Positions 50,345 to 57,779 of a DNA stretch of 64,000 nucleotides are shown in pieces; position 1 is the stretch's first letter, and every line of letters begins with the position of its first letter. The translations under genes were made by a program, and so were the position numbers. The notes beneath the pieces are model-generated. The model was not told where the DNA came from. It searched no databases and saw nothing but the letters and a program-made list of their open reading frames with translations. Origin of the DNA: Bacillota bacterium (GTDB lineage Bacteria; Bacillota; Clostridia; Christensenellales; SZUA-584); assembly GCA_023460085.1 (NCBI GenBank), contig JAEWRI010000009.1, positions 21,526 to 85,525 of the forward strand, written 5' to 3'.

Positions 50345-50824
50345 TCAATACCCCATTTGTTTCAGCAGCCGCGACAGCGTCGCCAGCCGTTCTCCGATGA
50401 TTTCATCATCCTGATTCAACGCGTCCCGAAAGAGCCGTATATCCTCGTCGATCATCGGGTTATCCGTACACACCGATACCGTCATCGCGCCGCCCTGCAG
50501 CCCGATGCGGTCTATCTGCGGATGCTCCGGATCGTAGAGCTGCGGCATGCGGTACGCCTCTCGGAAGTACTGCAGCCCGCGGCAGACGAGTATAGCGAGG
50601 TCCAGCGTACGGTGCAGCGGCAGCTCCTCCGATTGCCGGGACCACTTCTCCCCCGTATACCGCCACACCTTCGCGGAGATGTCCACCCGGCCTCGGTCAT
50701 TCCACTGTGCCAGGCCCAGCGACAACCCCTGCGCGTCCGACTCTCCGGCACCGCGCCCGTCGATTTCCGCGTAATCCTCAGACACGATCACCGGCTTATG
50801 CTTCAGCGTAACTGGAATTTTCAT
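50345..50824 (-). CDS. DUF6530-like protein
   Basis: 159 residues from the ATG at 50824. Conserved-looking stretches are LKHKPVIVSEDYAEIDGR, LSLGLAQWNDRGRVDISAKVWR, SEELPLHRTLDLAILVCR and DRIGLQGGAMTVSVCTDNP. The family (DUF6530 as I recall it) has no known function. No signal peptide or membrane helix. First gene of a two-gene leftward operon with a strong promoter and a repeated TTAGTAA operator-like element in its leader. Confidence 0.65.
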   Translation of the reverse strand: MKIPVTLKHKPVIVSEDYAEIDGRGAGESDAQGLSLGLAQWNDRGRVDISAKVWRYTGEKWSRQSEELPLHRTLDLAILVCRGLQYFREAYRMPQLYDPEHPQIDRIGLQGGAMTVSVCTDNPMIDEDIRLFRDALNQDDEIIGERLATLSRLLKQMGY

Positions 50825-50836
50825 TGTCTCTCCCAC

Positions 50837-50892
50837 TACTAATTTAGTAATTTACTAATTAATATTCTAGCATCCCCTGCTTTGGTTGTCAA
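50837..50892 (-). promoter_or_regulatory. Promoter with TTAGTAA/TTACTAA operator-like repeats
   Basis: On the minus strand TTGACA (50887-50892), a 17-base spacer and TAGAAT (50864-50869). Between this promoter and the start codon, TTAGTAA-T-TTACTAA (50844-50858) is a perfect inverted repeat. It is extended by another TACTAA at 50837-50842. Sites of this kind suit a MarR- or TetR-type repressor. Confidence 0.7.
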
Positions 50893-50901
50893 TGAGTCAA
50901 T

Positions 50902-50929
50902 AAAAAACCTCCCCTGCAGGCAAGGGAGG
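50902..50929 (-). terminator. Terminator of the DUF4153-type membrane-protein gene
   Basis: On the minus strand CCTCCC-TTGCCTGCAG-GGGAGG is followed by TTTTTTATTG. It lies about 62 bases past the stop at 50992. Confidence 0.75.
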
Positions 50930-50991
50930 CGGGCACAAGGGTGGATTGGATGGGATTATGCCCGTATTAAAGCAATGATGTATGGGAATGG

Positions 50992-52503
50992 TTACGGTGC
51001 GTTTTCCGTCAGCGTCTTCAGGCTCTCATACGCGCGCCGCTCCGCGAGATTGACGGACTGCCAGCCGTTATCCATCTGCTCTTCCGTGCGCTGCAGTGCG
51101 TATTCGGCCGCGCTGCTCACATCGTCATCCCATACCTCCGGATGCGCCTCTGCAAAGCTGCAGGCGTCCACAAGCGCGTCTCCGGATAGATAGAACAGAT
51201 AGGCGGCGTCGATTTTGCCTTCCCGCTCGTAGCGCGCAATATTCTGCCGGGCAACGAAGCGTTCCGGGTTCACCGCCGTAAGCACGACAAAATAGATCAG
51301 CGCGGTCACCGCGAACAGCTTGAGTGCCTTTACCTTTTCCGAAAACACACGCGCCAGCATGATGACGTTCAGCACCACCAGCAGCAGCATAAAGGAGTGC
51401 GACAGCACGCGCGACACCGTATATCCGAAGGAAACCTCATAGAGCCGCATGCGCAGGTGCGCAGAGGCCAGCATTACGAAGTTGACCGCAACGAGCAGTA
51501 TATACAGCGTTTTCAGATAGGGCTGAGGCCGTCCGTCCGCCCGGCGTGCCGTGAATCGCTGCGCGGCAGCCAGCAATACAAAATTCAGACACGTAATGAA
51601 CATGAGCTCGCCGAAGCCGCGCACCGCGTAATCGGAGCTCGTGAGGCCAAACGCCAAACTCAGCGTGGTACGGGGATCGAAGAAGTAGCCGAACTGAATC
51701 ACCGCAAATATGACGTATACCACGCTTACCATCGTCAGCGCCACCGCAGTCGTAGAGCCTTCCAGAGGCCTCGTATCGCCTCTGGGTGCAGCAGCCTTGG
51801 GTCCAAAGCGATTTTCACTCCTCGCGTTGGCCACCAGTCCCGCGCTCATCGACGCGCCCAGCAGGAACAGGAAGCCATACAGCACCACGTCTCCGAACCG
51901 GATTGCGCTGAAGAACGCATTAATATACACGCCGAGGTTCTCGTCCGCGGCAGCTAGCACGGGCACCACCACCAGCAGCAACACAACGCCCGCCAGCACG
52001 CCCAGCGCCGCCCCCTTGCGGCTGTTGGTCTTCCCCCGAAACGTGGCATTCACCACGCCCGCGGAAAAGCTGGGCAGGCCAATCACCGCGCGGTTGATGA
52101 CGCCAAAAAACAGGTCTCCGATAAATGCGGGACGGTACCAATCGTTCAGCGCCGCGCCCGACAGCACCAGATACTGAACAAAAAGCACAAACAGCACGAC
52201 AAGCACCGCGAGGCCGTTCATCATGGTGCTGCTTGTGAACATGAGTACGCTCAGCAGCAGCACCGGTATGCATGCAAGCCATATCAGCGGCGCTTCACGA
52301 AAGCGCTTCACGATGAACGCTTCGCTGTTCAGCAGCGCGAAGGCATATACCAGCAGTGTGAAGCAAAGCATATTGATTCCAAGGGACTGCTTCGCAAACA
52401 GCCAGGAAAACATCACGCCCAGCGCCGCAGCGCTCAGCAGCAGCCGTGCGGACAGGTGCTTCTCAAACGCGGGGTTTTTGGCTTCGTTCTGCAGACTTTC
52501 CAT
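50992..52503 (-). CDS. DUF4153/DUF4173-type polytopic membrane protein
   Basis: 503 residues with about 12 hydrophobic helices in the first 400. A soluble C-terminal part of about 90 residues contains TAVNPERFVARQNIARYEREGKID and YLFYLSGDALVDAC. This NPE..IA..N..R motif with a helical tail is typical of DUF4153/DUF4173 proteins. Their function is unknown, though some sit beside two-component systems or regulators. GGAGG precedes the ATG at 52503. The small ORF at 52463-52621 overlaps its start and may couple its translation. Confidence 0.78.
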   Translation of the reverse strand: MESLQNEAKNPAFEKHLSARLLLSAAALGVMFSWLFAKQSLGINMLCFTLLVYAFALLNSEAFIVKRFREAPLIWLACIPVLLLSVLMFTSSTMMNGLAVLVVLFVLFVQYLVLSGAALNDWYRPAFIGDLFFGVINRAVIGLPSFSAGVVNATFRGKTNSRKGAALGVLAGVVLLLVVVPVLAAADENLGVYINAFFSAIRFGDVVLYGFLFLLGASMSAGLVANARSENRFGPKAAAPRGDTRPLEGSTTAVALTMVSVVYVIFAVIQFGYFFDPRTTLSLAFGLTSSDYAVRGFGELMFITCLNFVLLAAAQRFTARRADGRPQPYLKTLYILLVAVNFVMLASAHLRMRLYEVSFGYTVSRVLSHSFMLLLVVLNVIMLARVFSEKVKALKLFAVTALIYFVVLTAVNPERFVARQNIARYEREGKIDAAYLFYLSGDALVDACSFAEAHPEVWDDDVSSAAEYALQRTEEQMDNGWQSVNLAERRAYESLKTLTENAP

Positions 52504-52621
52504 CGTGCTCCGCCTCCTTGCCTAACGTTTTTGTTCCCTTCTTCTGAGGATTGCTTACAGTGGTTTTATCGGAACTGCTCTTATCAAGGAAATATTGATA
52601 GAGATACGCCGTATCGGTCAT
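52463..52621 (-). CDS. Small leader ORF (52 aa) overlapping the DUF4153-type gene
   Basis: Begins MTDTAYLYQYFLDKSSSDKT and continues as a Lys/Ser/Glu-rich, probably disordered peptide. The ATG at 52621 has GGGAGGG 9 bases upstream and lies about 22 bases after the expected transcription start. It overlaps the next gene by 41 bases in another frame. Real translation is likely on the ribosome site alone, but conservation is unknown. It may act as a coupling or leader peptide or be a small protein in its own right. Confidence 0.45.
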   Translation of the reverse strand: MTDTAYLYQYFLDKSSSDKTTVSNPQKKGTKTLGKEAEHDGKSAERSQKPRV

Positions 52622-52649
52622 AGACTCACCCTCCCTTCCTCTCGCACGG

Positions 52650-52679
52650 ATGATACCATGCACTTATTACCTTTGTCAA
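52650..52679 (-). promoter_or_regulatory. Promoter of the small ORF and DUF4153-type gene
   Basis: On the minus strand TTGACA (52674-52679), an 18-base spacer and TATCAT (52650-52655). Confidence 0.7.
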
Positions 52680-52766
52680 TTAATATTTATTGTATTTCAA
52701 TAATTATTTTATGTGCATCGTATGCGACGTATTCAATAGATTTCTTACCGGAATATACACAGACAT

Positions 52767-52793
52767 GAAAAAAGCCCCGCTTTTTGCGGAGCT
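52767..52793 (-). terminator. clpX terminator
   Basis: On the minus strand AGCTCCGC-AAAAA-GCGGGGCT followed by TTTTTTC, 17 bases past the clpX stop. Confidence 0.8.
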
Positions 52794-52809
52794 TTGAGAT
52801 GATTCATTG

Positions 52810-54093
52810 TTATGCGAGGCTTTCGCGCTTGGCCTTTGGCAAAGCCTTCTGCTTGCTTTCCTTTTCGCCCAGGATGAGCATCGGTACCTTGGCGTTGCGC
52901 ACGGTTTCCTTAGTCACCACGCACTTTTTAACATCGGTACGCGACGGAATCTCGTACATCACGTCGAGCATGATGGCCTCGAGTATGGCACGCAGACCGC
53001 GGGCACCCGTCTTGCGCTCTATCGCAAGCTTGGCAACCTCGTTAAGCGCTTCTTCCTCAAACTCCAGCTGCACGCCGTCCATCTCCATCAGCTTCGAGAA
53101 CTGTTTGACGAGCGCGTTCTTCGGCTGCGTGAGTATGCTGACCAGCGCCTTCTCGTCCAGCTGATGCAGCGGCACGATGATGGGCACGCGGCCTACGAAC
53201 TCCGGAATGAGACCGAACTTGATGAGATCCTCCGGTAGCATGTTCATGTAGAGCTCCATCACGTCCTTATTGAGGTTGGACTTGATTTCCGCTCCGAAGC
53301 CCATCGTCTTTTTGCCGATACGGCGTTCGATGATGCTTTCCAATCCGCCGAAGGCACCGCCGCAGATGAACAGTATATTGGTCGTATCTATCTGCAGAAA
53401 CTCCTGATGCGGATGCTTGCGCCCACCCTGGGGCGGCACGCTCGCCACCGTACCCTCGATAATCTTCAGCAGCGCCTGCTGTACGCCCTCGCCGGATACA
53501 TCGCGCGTGATGGACGGATTGTCGCCCTTGCGCGCAATCTTATCCACTTCGTCGATGTAGATGATGCCACGCTGGGCGCGTTCGATGTCGTAATCGGCGG
53601 CCTGTATGAGCTTTAAGAGGATGTTTTCCACGTCCTCGCCCACATAGCCCGCTTCGGTCAGAGACGTCGCGTCCGCCATGGCGAACGGTACGTTCAGTAT
53701 GCGCGCCAGCGTCTGCGCCAGCAGCGTCTTGCCGCTGCCCGTGGGCCCCAGCATGACGATGTTGCTCTTCTGAAGCTCCACACCCTCCTGCTTGGTATCG
53801 CTGTTGATGCGCTTATAGTGGTTGTATACCGCAACCGCGAGATTCTTCTTCGCGAGCGGCTGGCCGATAACGTATTCGTCCAGTGCCGCAACGATTTCGG
53901 CGGGCTTGGGGATGTCGCCCATTTCAAACGTGGACGCGTCCTGATAGTCCTCCTCGATGATCTCCTTGCAGAGCTCAATGCATTCGTTGCAGATATATAC
54001 ACCCGGGCCGGCCACGAGCCTTCTTACCTGCTCCTGAGCCTTGCCGCAGAAAGAACACTTTAACTGCTTGGTATCGTCATTGTAACTGGCCAT
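52810..54093 (-). CDS. clpX: ATP-dependent Clp protease ATPase subunit ClpX
   Basis: 427 residues. The N-terminal zinc-binding domain has CSFCGK and CNECIELC. The AAA+ domain has Walker A GPTGSGKTLLAQTLA, Walker B IIYIDEVDKIA, the pore loop region and the IGF-like loop (RIGKKTMGFG) that docks on ClpP. It unfolds tagged substrates and feeds them to ClpP. It lies 16 bases downstream of clpP, within the tig-clpP-clpX order common in Firmicutes. GAGGTG precedes the ATG. Confidence 0.96.
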   Translation of the reverse strand: MASYNDDTKQLKCSFCGKAQEQVRRLVAGPGVYICNECIELCKEIIEEDYQDASTFEMGDIPKPAEIVAALDEYVIGQPLAKKNLAVAVYNHYKRINSDTKQEGVELQKSNIVMLGPTGSGKTLLAQTLARILNVPFAMADATSLTEAGYVGEDVENILLKLIQAADYDIERAQRGIIYIDEVDKIARKGDNPSITRDVSGEGVQQALLKIIEGTVASVPPQGGRKHPHQEFLQIDTTNILFICGGAFGGLESIIERRIGKKTMGFGAEIKSNLNKDVMELYMNMLPEDLIKFGLIPEFVGRVPIIVPLHQLDEKALVSILTQPKNALVKQFSKLMEMDGVQLEFEEEALNEVAKLAIERKTGARGLRAILEAIMLDVMYEIPSRTDVKKCVVTKETVRNAKVPMLILGEKESKQKALPKAKRESLA

Positions 54094-54109
54094 CGGTTCA
54101 CCTCGTTTC

Positions 54110-54697
54110 TTACTTTTCCTTTGCCGGAATGATCTCGTCGATCAACCCGTACTCCCGCGCTTCCTCAGCGCTCATGAAATTGTCTCTCTCCGTATCCGCA
54201 GTCACCTTTTTAACGGGCTGCCCGGTCCTGTCCGCCAGGATTTCGTTCATCTTCTTCTTCAGCCGGGCAATGTGCTCGGCGTGGATCAGAATATCGGTTG
54301 CCTGGCCGCGCGCCCCGCCCGAGACCTGATGGATCATGATCTCGCTGTTGGGAAGCGCCTTGCGCTTGCCCTTCTTCCCTGCCGCCAGCAGGAAAGCGCC
54401 CATCGAGGCGGCCATTCCAATGCAGATTGTCGCCACATCGCAGCGTACATGCTGCATTGTATCGTAGATGGCCATACCGGCCGTCACCGATCCGCCGGGA
54501 CTGTTGATGTAGAGGAAGATGTCCTTGTCCGGATCCTCCGCTTCGAGGAATATCATCTGTGCCACCACGAGGTTGGCCATGTCGTCCTCGATTTCGCCGC
54601 CCACAAATATGATGCGATCCTTCAGCAGACGCGAGAAGATGTCGTAGCTGCGCTCGCCCTTGCTCGTCTGCTCTATTACATAGGGTATTAAAGTCAT
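54110..54697 (-). CDS. clpP: ATP-dependent Clp protease proteolytic subunit ClpP
   Basis: 195 residues from the ATG at 54697, with GGAGGGG 6 bases upstream; the GTG at 54715 lies before that site. Catalytic triad: Ser in GMAASMGAF, His in EIMIHQ, Asp in TERDNFM. INSPGGSVTAG is the oxyanion region. It forms the tetradecameric protease chamber. It lies between tig and clpX and is presumably co-transcribed with both. Confidence 0.96.
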   Translation of the reverse strand: MTLIPYVIEQTSKGERSYDIFSRLLKDRIIFVGGEIEDDMANLVVAQMIFLEAEDPDKDIFLYINSPGGSVTAGMAIYDTMQHVRCDVATICIGMAASMGAFLLAAGKKGKRKALPNSEIMIHQVSGGARGQATDILIHAEHIARLKKKMNEILADRTGQPVKKVTADTERDNFMSAEEAREYGLIDEIIPAKEK

Positions 54698-54711
54698 TTT
54701 CGGCCCCTCCG

Positions 54712-56100
54712 TCACTCTATACTATTCGATTCAGCCGCTTCGTTTTCCTTCTCGGGCGCGTCCTTTTTATCTTTTTTAGCGGCCGCCTTTTTCTTTTCCG
54801 CAGGTTTTTTCTCAGCCTCAGCCTTCAGCTTGGCGTTCTCCACGAGGAAGCGAACGGTATTATCATACGCCAGGCTGTCGCGGATATACTCCTGCTCGTC
54901 TTCGTCCATCGCCTTGCGGTATTCCTCAAGCTCTTTCTTCGCGCGCTCCGCGCCCTTTTTCAGTTCTTCTTCAATCTGCTCTTCGGACGCCTTGATGTCC
55001 TCGGCCTTCATCACCGCTTCCACGACGAGCTGCGTGCGCACACTGCGCTCGGCGCTTTCATGGTAATCCTTACGAAGCGCATCCATGGTGATGCCCGTCA
55101 TCTGCATGTAATCCGCCAGCTTCATGCCCTGATACATCATACTGTATTCCAGCTGCTTGATCTGGTTGTCGATCTGGCTGTCCACCATGCATTCCGGAAC
55201 GTCGAACTCGGCGTTCTTGGCGACTTCTGCGAGCACATTGCGCTCTGTGGCTGCCTTTGCCTGCTCTTCGGCACGCTCTGTCAGACGCTTTCTGATGCTC
55301 TCCTTGTACTCTGCCAGTGTATCGAATTCCGAAACGTCCTGCGCGAACTCATCGTCCAGCGCGGGAAGCTCCTTCTCTTTCACGTCATGCAGCTTGATAT
55401 GAAACACCGCTTCTTTTCCCGCGAGATGGGTCGCGCGGTAGTCCTCGGGGAAATTCACGGTGATGTCCTTTTCCTCTTCCGACTTCATTCCGACAATCTG
55501 CTCTTCGAAGCCGGGAATGAACGTGCCGGAACCCAGCTCCAGCGTCTGGTTCTCCGCCGTGCCGCCTTCAAACTTCACGCCGTCTACGCTGCCCGAGTAA
55601 TCGATCACCGCTTTGTCGCCCGCCTTGGCTTCGCGGTCAACGTCCACCCAGCGCGCGTTGCGCTCCTGCGCCTGCGTGATCTGCGCGTCCACCTGCGCGT
55701 CGTCCACCGCAGGCTTGACTTCCTCAGCCTCGACGCCCTTGTACTGCCCCAGCTTTACCTCGGGCTTCACAAAAACCTCCGCCGTGTAGACCACACCTTC
55801 GGCCCTGTCAATCTTCTCAATATCCAGTTCCGGCCGGGACACGGGCGCTACGGAAAGCTCCTTCACCGCAGCCTGGTAGCTTTCGGGAAATACGATATCG
55901 AAGGCTTCCTCGTAGAAAATGCCTTCGCCATAATGCTTCTCAATGATGGGCTTCGGGGCTTTGCCCTTGCGGAAGCCCGGCACCGCGAACCGGCCCCGCA
56001 TCTTCATGTATGCCTGCTGCAGCGCCGCCGCAAACGCCTCGGCGGAAACCTCCACCGTCATTTTCACTTTGTTCGCGCCAACGCTCTCTACCTTCGCCAA
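54712..56100 (-). CDS. tig: Trigger factor (ribosome-bound chaperone)
   Basis: 462 residues from a TTG at 56100 behind AGGAGG. The ATG at 56151 is ruled out because TATAAT at 56122-56127 places transcription start after it. The ribosome-binding domain has the signature GFRKGKAPKPIIEKHYG. The FKBP-type isomerase domain (about 150-245) contains AVIDYSGSVDGVKFEGG and GFEEQIVGM. The helical C-terminal arms follow. The last 45 residues are a Lys/Glu/Ala-rich tail of the kind seen in other Clostridia. First gene of tig-clpP-clpX. Confidence 0.94.
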   Translation of the reverse strand: MAKVESVGANKVKMTVEVSAEAFAAALQQAYMKMRGRFAVPGFRKGKAPKPIIEKHYGEGIFYEEAFDIVFPESYQAAVKELSVAPVSRPELDIEKIDRAEGVVYTAEVFVKPEVKLGQYKGVEAEEVKPAVDDAQVDAQITQAQERNARWVDVDREAKAGDKAVIDYSGSVDGVKFEGGTAENQTLELGSGTFIPGFEEQIVGMKSEEEKDITVNFPEDYRATHLAGKEAVFHIKLHDVKEKELPALDDEFAQDVSEFDTLAEYKESIRKRLTERAEEQAKAATERNVLAEVAKNAEFDVPECMVDSQIDNQIKQLEYSMMYQGMKLADYMQMTGITMDALRKDYHESAERSVRTQLVVEAVMKAEDIKASEEQIEEELKKGAERAKKELEEYRKAMDEDEQEYIRDSLAYDNTVRFLVENAKLKAEAEKKPAEKKKAAAKKDKKDAPEKENEAAESNSIE

Positions 56101-56121
56101 TTCCTTCAGTCCTCCTGCAAT

Positions 56122-56127
56122 ATTATA
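56122..56127 (-). promoter_or_regulatory. tig-clpP-clpX promoter -10 element
   Basis: Perfect TATAAT on the minus strand 22 bases before the TTG start. The -35 region (TGATGA at 56145-56150) is a weak match. Confidence 0.45.
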
Positions 56128-56275
56128 GCCGCATTCAGTGCGGCTCATCATCCATCCGAAAAAACGCCGCCTAACATATTAACATATATATAAAACCATT
56201 GCAACGCGAAAAGCAAGGGATCACGTACTGATGTCACAATTTTTTTACCTTCCCTGTCTTTCGCATATTATTCGT

Positions 56276-56761
56276 TCAGCCGCGCGTCAGCAGCGCAAAC
56301 TCTGCGCCAATATACGCCGCGACATGCTCGGGATCGACGATCAGCGAGCATCCCTTCGCGCCGCCGGAGAGCGATATCGTCTCAAAAAGCTGTGCGGTCT
56401 CGTCGATATAGGTGGGATACATTTTTTTCATCCCCACCGGCGATACGCCGCCCCGCACGTAACCGGTCAGTGCGAACAGTTCCCTCGCATGCACCATCTC
56501 CACGGCTTTATCTCCTGCGGCCGCCGCTGCCGCCTTCAGATCCAGCTCGGACGATACCGGAATGACAAAGACCAGCGGACCGCGTTTCGTGCCGCGCGCA
56601 CAGAGCGTCTTGAAGCACTGCTCCGCAGGAATACCGAGAAGCGCGCTGACCGCCTCGCCGGAAAAGGCTTCATCTTCCAGCTCGTAGAAGAGTGCTTCAA
56701 ACACAATCCCCGCCTCTTCAAGCATGCGCATCGCGTTGGTCTTTTTCTCCGGCTTCGCCAT
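56276..56761 (-). CDS. ybaK: YbaK/EbsC-type aminoacyl-tRNA deacylase
   Basis: 161 residues. Hydrolyses mischarged aminoacyl-tRNA, in the best-studied case Cys-tRNA(Pro). Recognisable parts are NAMRMLEEAGIVFEA at the N-terminus, the conserved QCFKTLCARG with its lysine, GYVRGGVSPVGMKK and the C-terminal ISLSGGAKG loop. It starts 5 bases after ndk and so probably shares its transcript. A terminator after it is not obvious. Confidence 0.88.
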   Translation of the reverse strand: MAKPEKKTNAMRMLEEAGIVFEALFYELEDEAFSGEAVSALLGIPAEQCFKTLCARGTKRGPLVFVIPVSSELDLKAAAAAAGDKAVEMVHARELFALTGYVRGGVSPVGMKKMYPTYIDETAQLFETISLSGGAKGCSLIVDPEHVAAYIGAEFALLTRG

Positions 56762-56765
56762 ACCC

Positions 56766-57182
56766 TTATCCGCGCTTCGGACCGAAGAAGCGCTCGATTT
56801 CCGCGCGGGCGCTCTCCGCAGAATCTGAACCGTGTATCAGATTCTCGCCGGTACTGTGCGCGTAGTCGCCGCGGATTGTGCCTGCCGTCGCGTCCTCGAA
56901 GTTCGTTGCGCCCATCAAAACCCTCACGCCCTGAATGGCGTTCTCGCCCTCGACGATCATCGCCAGCACGGGTCCGGAGGTCATGTAGCTTACGATCTCC
57001 GGAAAGAAGGGCTTGCTCTGCATATGGGCGTAATGCTCGCACAGTATCGCTTCATCCAACTGCATCGTCCTTGCCTGTACGATGCGATAGCCTTTGCGCT
57101 CAATACGCGCGATGATCTCTCCCGCCAGACCACGTTTCAAGCAGTCGGGCTTCAGCATGACGTATGTGCTCTCCGTTACCAT
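56766..57182 (-). CDS. ndk: Nucleoside diphosphate kinase
   Basis: 138 residues. Transfers the gamma-phosphate of ATP to other nucleoside diphosphates through a phosphohistidine, here the His of NLIHGSDS. KPDCLKRGLAGEI, VSYMTSGPVLAMIVEGENAI and the TIRGDYAHSTGENL segment are typical. AAGGAG 8 bases before the ATG. Upstream of ybaK, with a promoter at 57280-57308. Confidence 0.95.
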   Translation of the reverse strand: MVTESTYVMLKPDCLKRGLAGEIIARIERKGYRIVQARTMQLDEAILCEHYAHMQSKPFFPEIVSYMTSGPVLAMIVEGENAIQGVRVLMGATNFEDATAGTIRGDYAHSTGENLIHGSDSAESARAEIERFFGPKRG

Positions 57183-57279
57183 TGGTTATGCTCCTTATAT
57201 CGTAAATTTGACAGCACTTCTTGAGGCCCCACATTTCTCGGGGCATATTGCGACGCTCCCGCCGCGCGTTTTGTATATA

Positions 57280-57308
57280 ATTATACCACATTTTGCGGTT
57301 TGTGTCGC
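57280..57308 (-). promoter_or_regulatory. Probable ndk promoter
   Basis: On the minus strand GCGACA (57303-57308), a 17-base spacer and TATAAT (57280-57285), leaving a leader of about 90 bases. Confidence 0.45.
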
Positions 57309-57346
57309 CGCCTTATCGCGGCACGGGCGAATTATGAATTCGTTAG

Positions 57347-57362
57347 CGTTGCATATGCAACG
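57347..57362. promoter_or_regulatory. 16-bp perfect palindrome upstream of the cupin gene
   Basis: CGTTGCAT-ATGCAACG, 66 bases before the cupin start. A TATGAT at 57379-57384 could be the -10 of that gene, which would put the palindrome over the -35 region as an operator. Confidence 0.5.
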
Positions 57363-57427
57363 TCACTAGTTTTAGCCCTATGATAGGATCTCCCCAGCAG
57401 AAAGCCAACAAGGCGGAGGAAGACTAT

Positions 57428-57748
57428 ATGAAACAGCTCAGCTATACGGTAACGGATGCAGGCGTTGTAGAGCGCCTCATCGAAGACGAACACCACACAC
57501 TAGCCCATATTGTTCTGAAAAGCGGCGAAACGCTTCCGGAGCATGCCTCGGATTCCAATGCCACCATGATCGTGGTGCGCGGCGAGTGTACCCTGCGGCA
57601 CGACGACCAGACCGCCGTCTGTACTGCAGGCAGCATTCTGCTGATTCCATATCGCACGCACATGCAGATATCGAATAAGGGCGGCAGCGTACTGGAGCTC
57701 TTTATCGTCAAGGTCCCCAGCCCGAAAAGCATCATGGCACCGATGTAA
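57428..57748 (+). CDS. Small cupin-domain protein
   Basis: 106 residues from the ATG at 57428 (GGAGGA upstream). A single cupin beta-barrel: ETLPEHASDSNATMIVVRGECTLRHDD is motif 1 and AGSILLIPYRTHMQISNKG is motif 2. Motif 1 keeps only one of the usual His residues (PEHASD), so metal binding may be altered. Such proteins are often small sugar, polyamine or regulatory cupins; the ligand is unknown. Confidence 0.78.
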   Translation: MKQLSYTVTDAGVVERLIEDEHHTLAHIVLKSGETLPEHASDSNATMIVVRGECTLRHDDQTAVCTAGSILLIPYRTHMQISNKGGSVLELFIVKVPSPKSIMAPM

Positions 57749-57773
57749 AAGAGCCGCGGCATAACCGCGGCTC
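57747..57773 (-). terminator. Terminator of the carboxypeptidase gene
   Basis: On the minus strand GAGCCGCGG-TTATG-CCGCGGCTC is followed by TTTTACATC. It lies between the converging cupin and carboxypeptidase genes, overlapping the cupin stop by two bases on its U-tract side. Confidence 0.75.
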
Positions 57774-57779
57774 CCGAAC

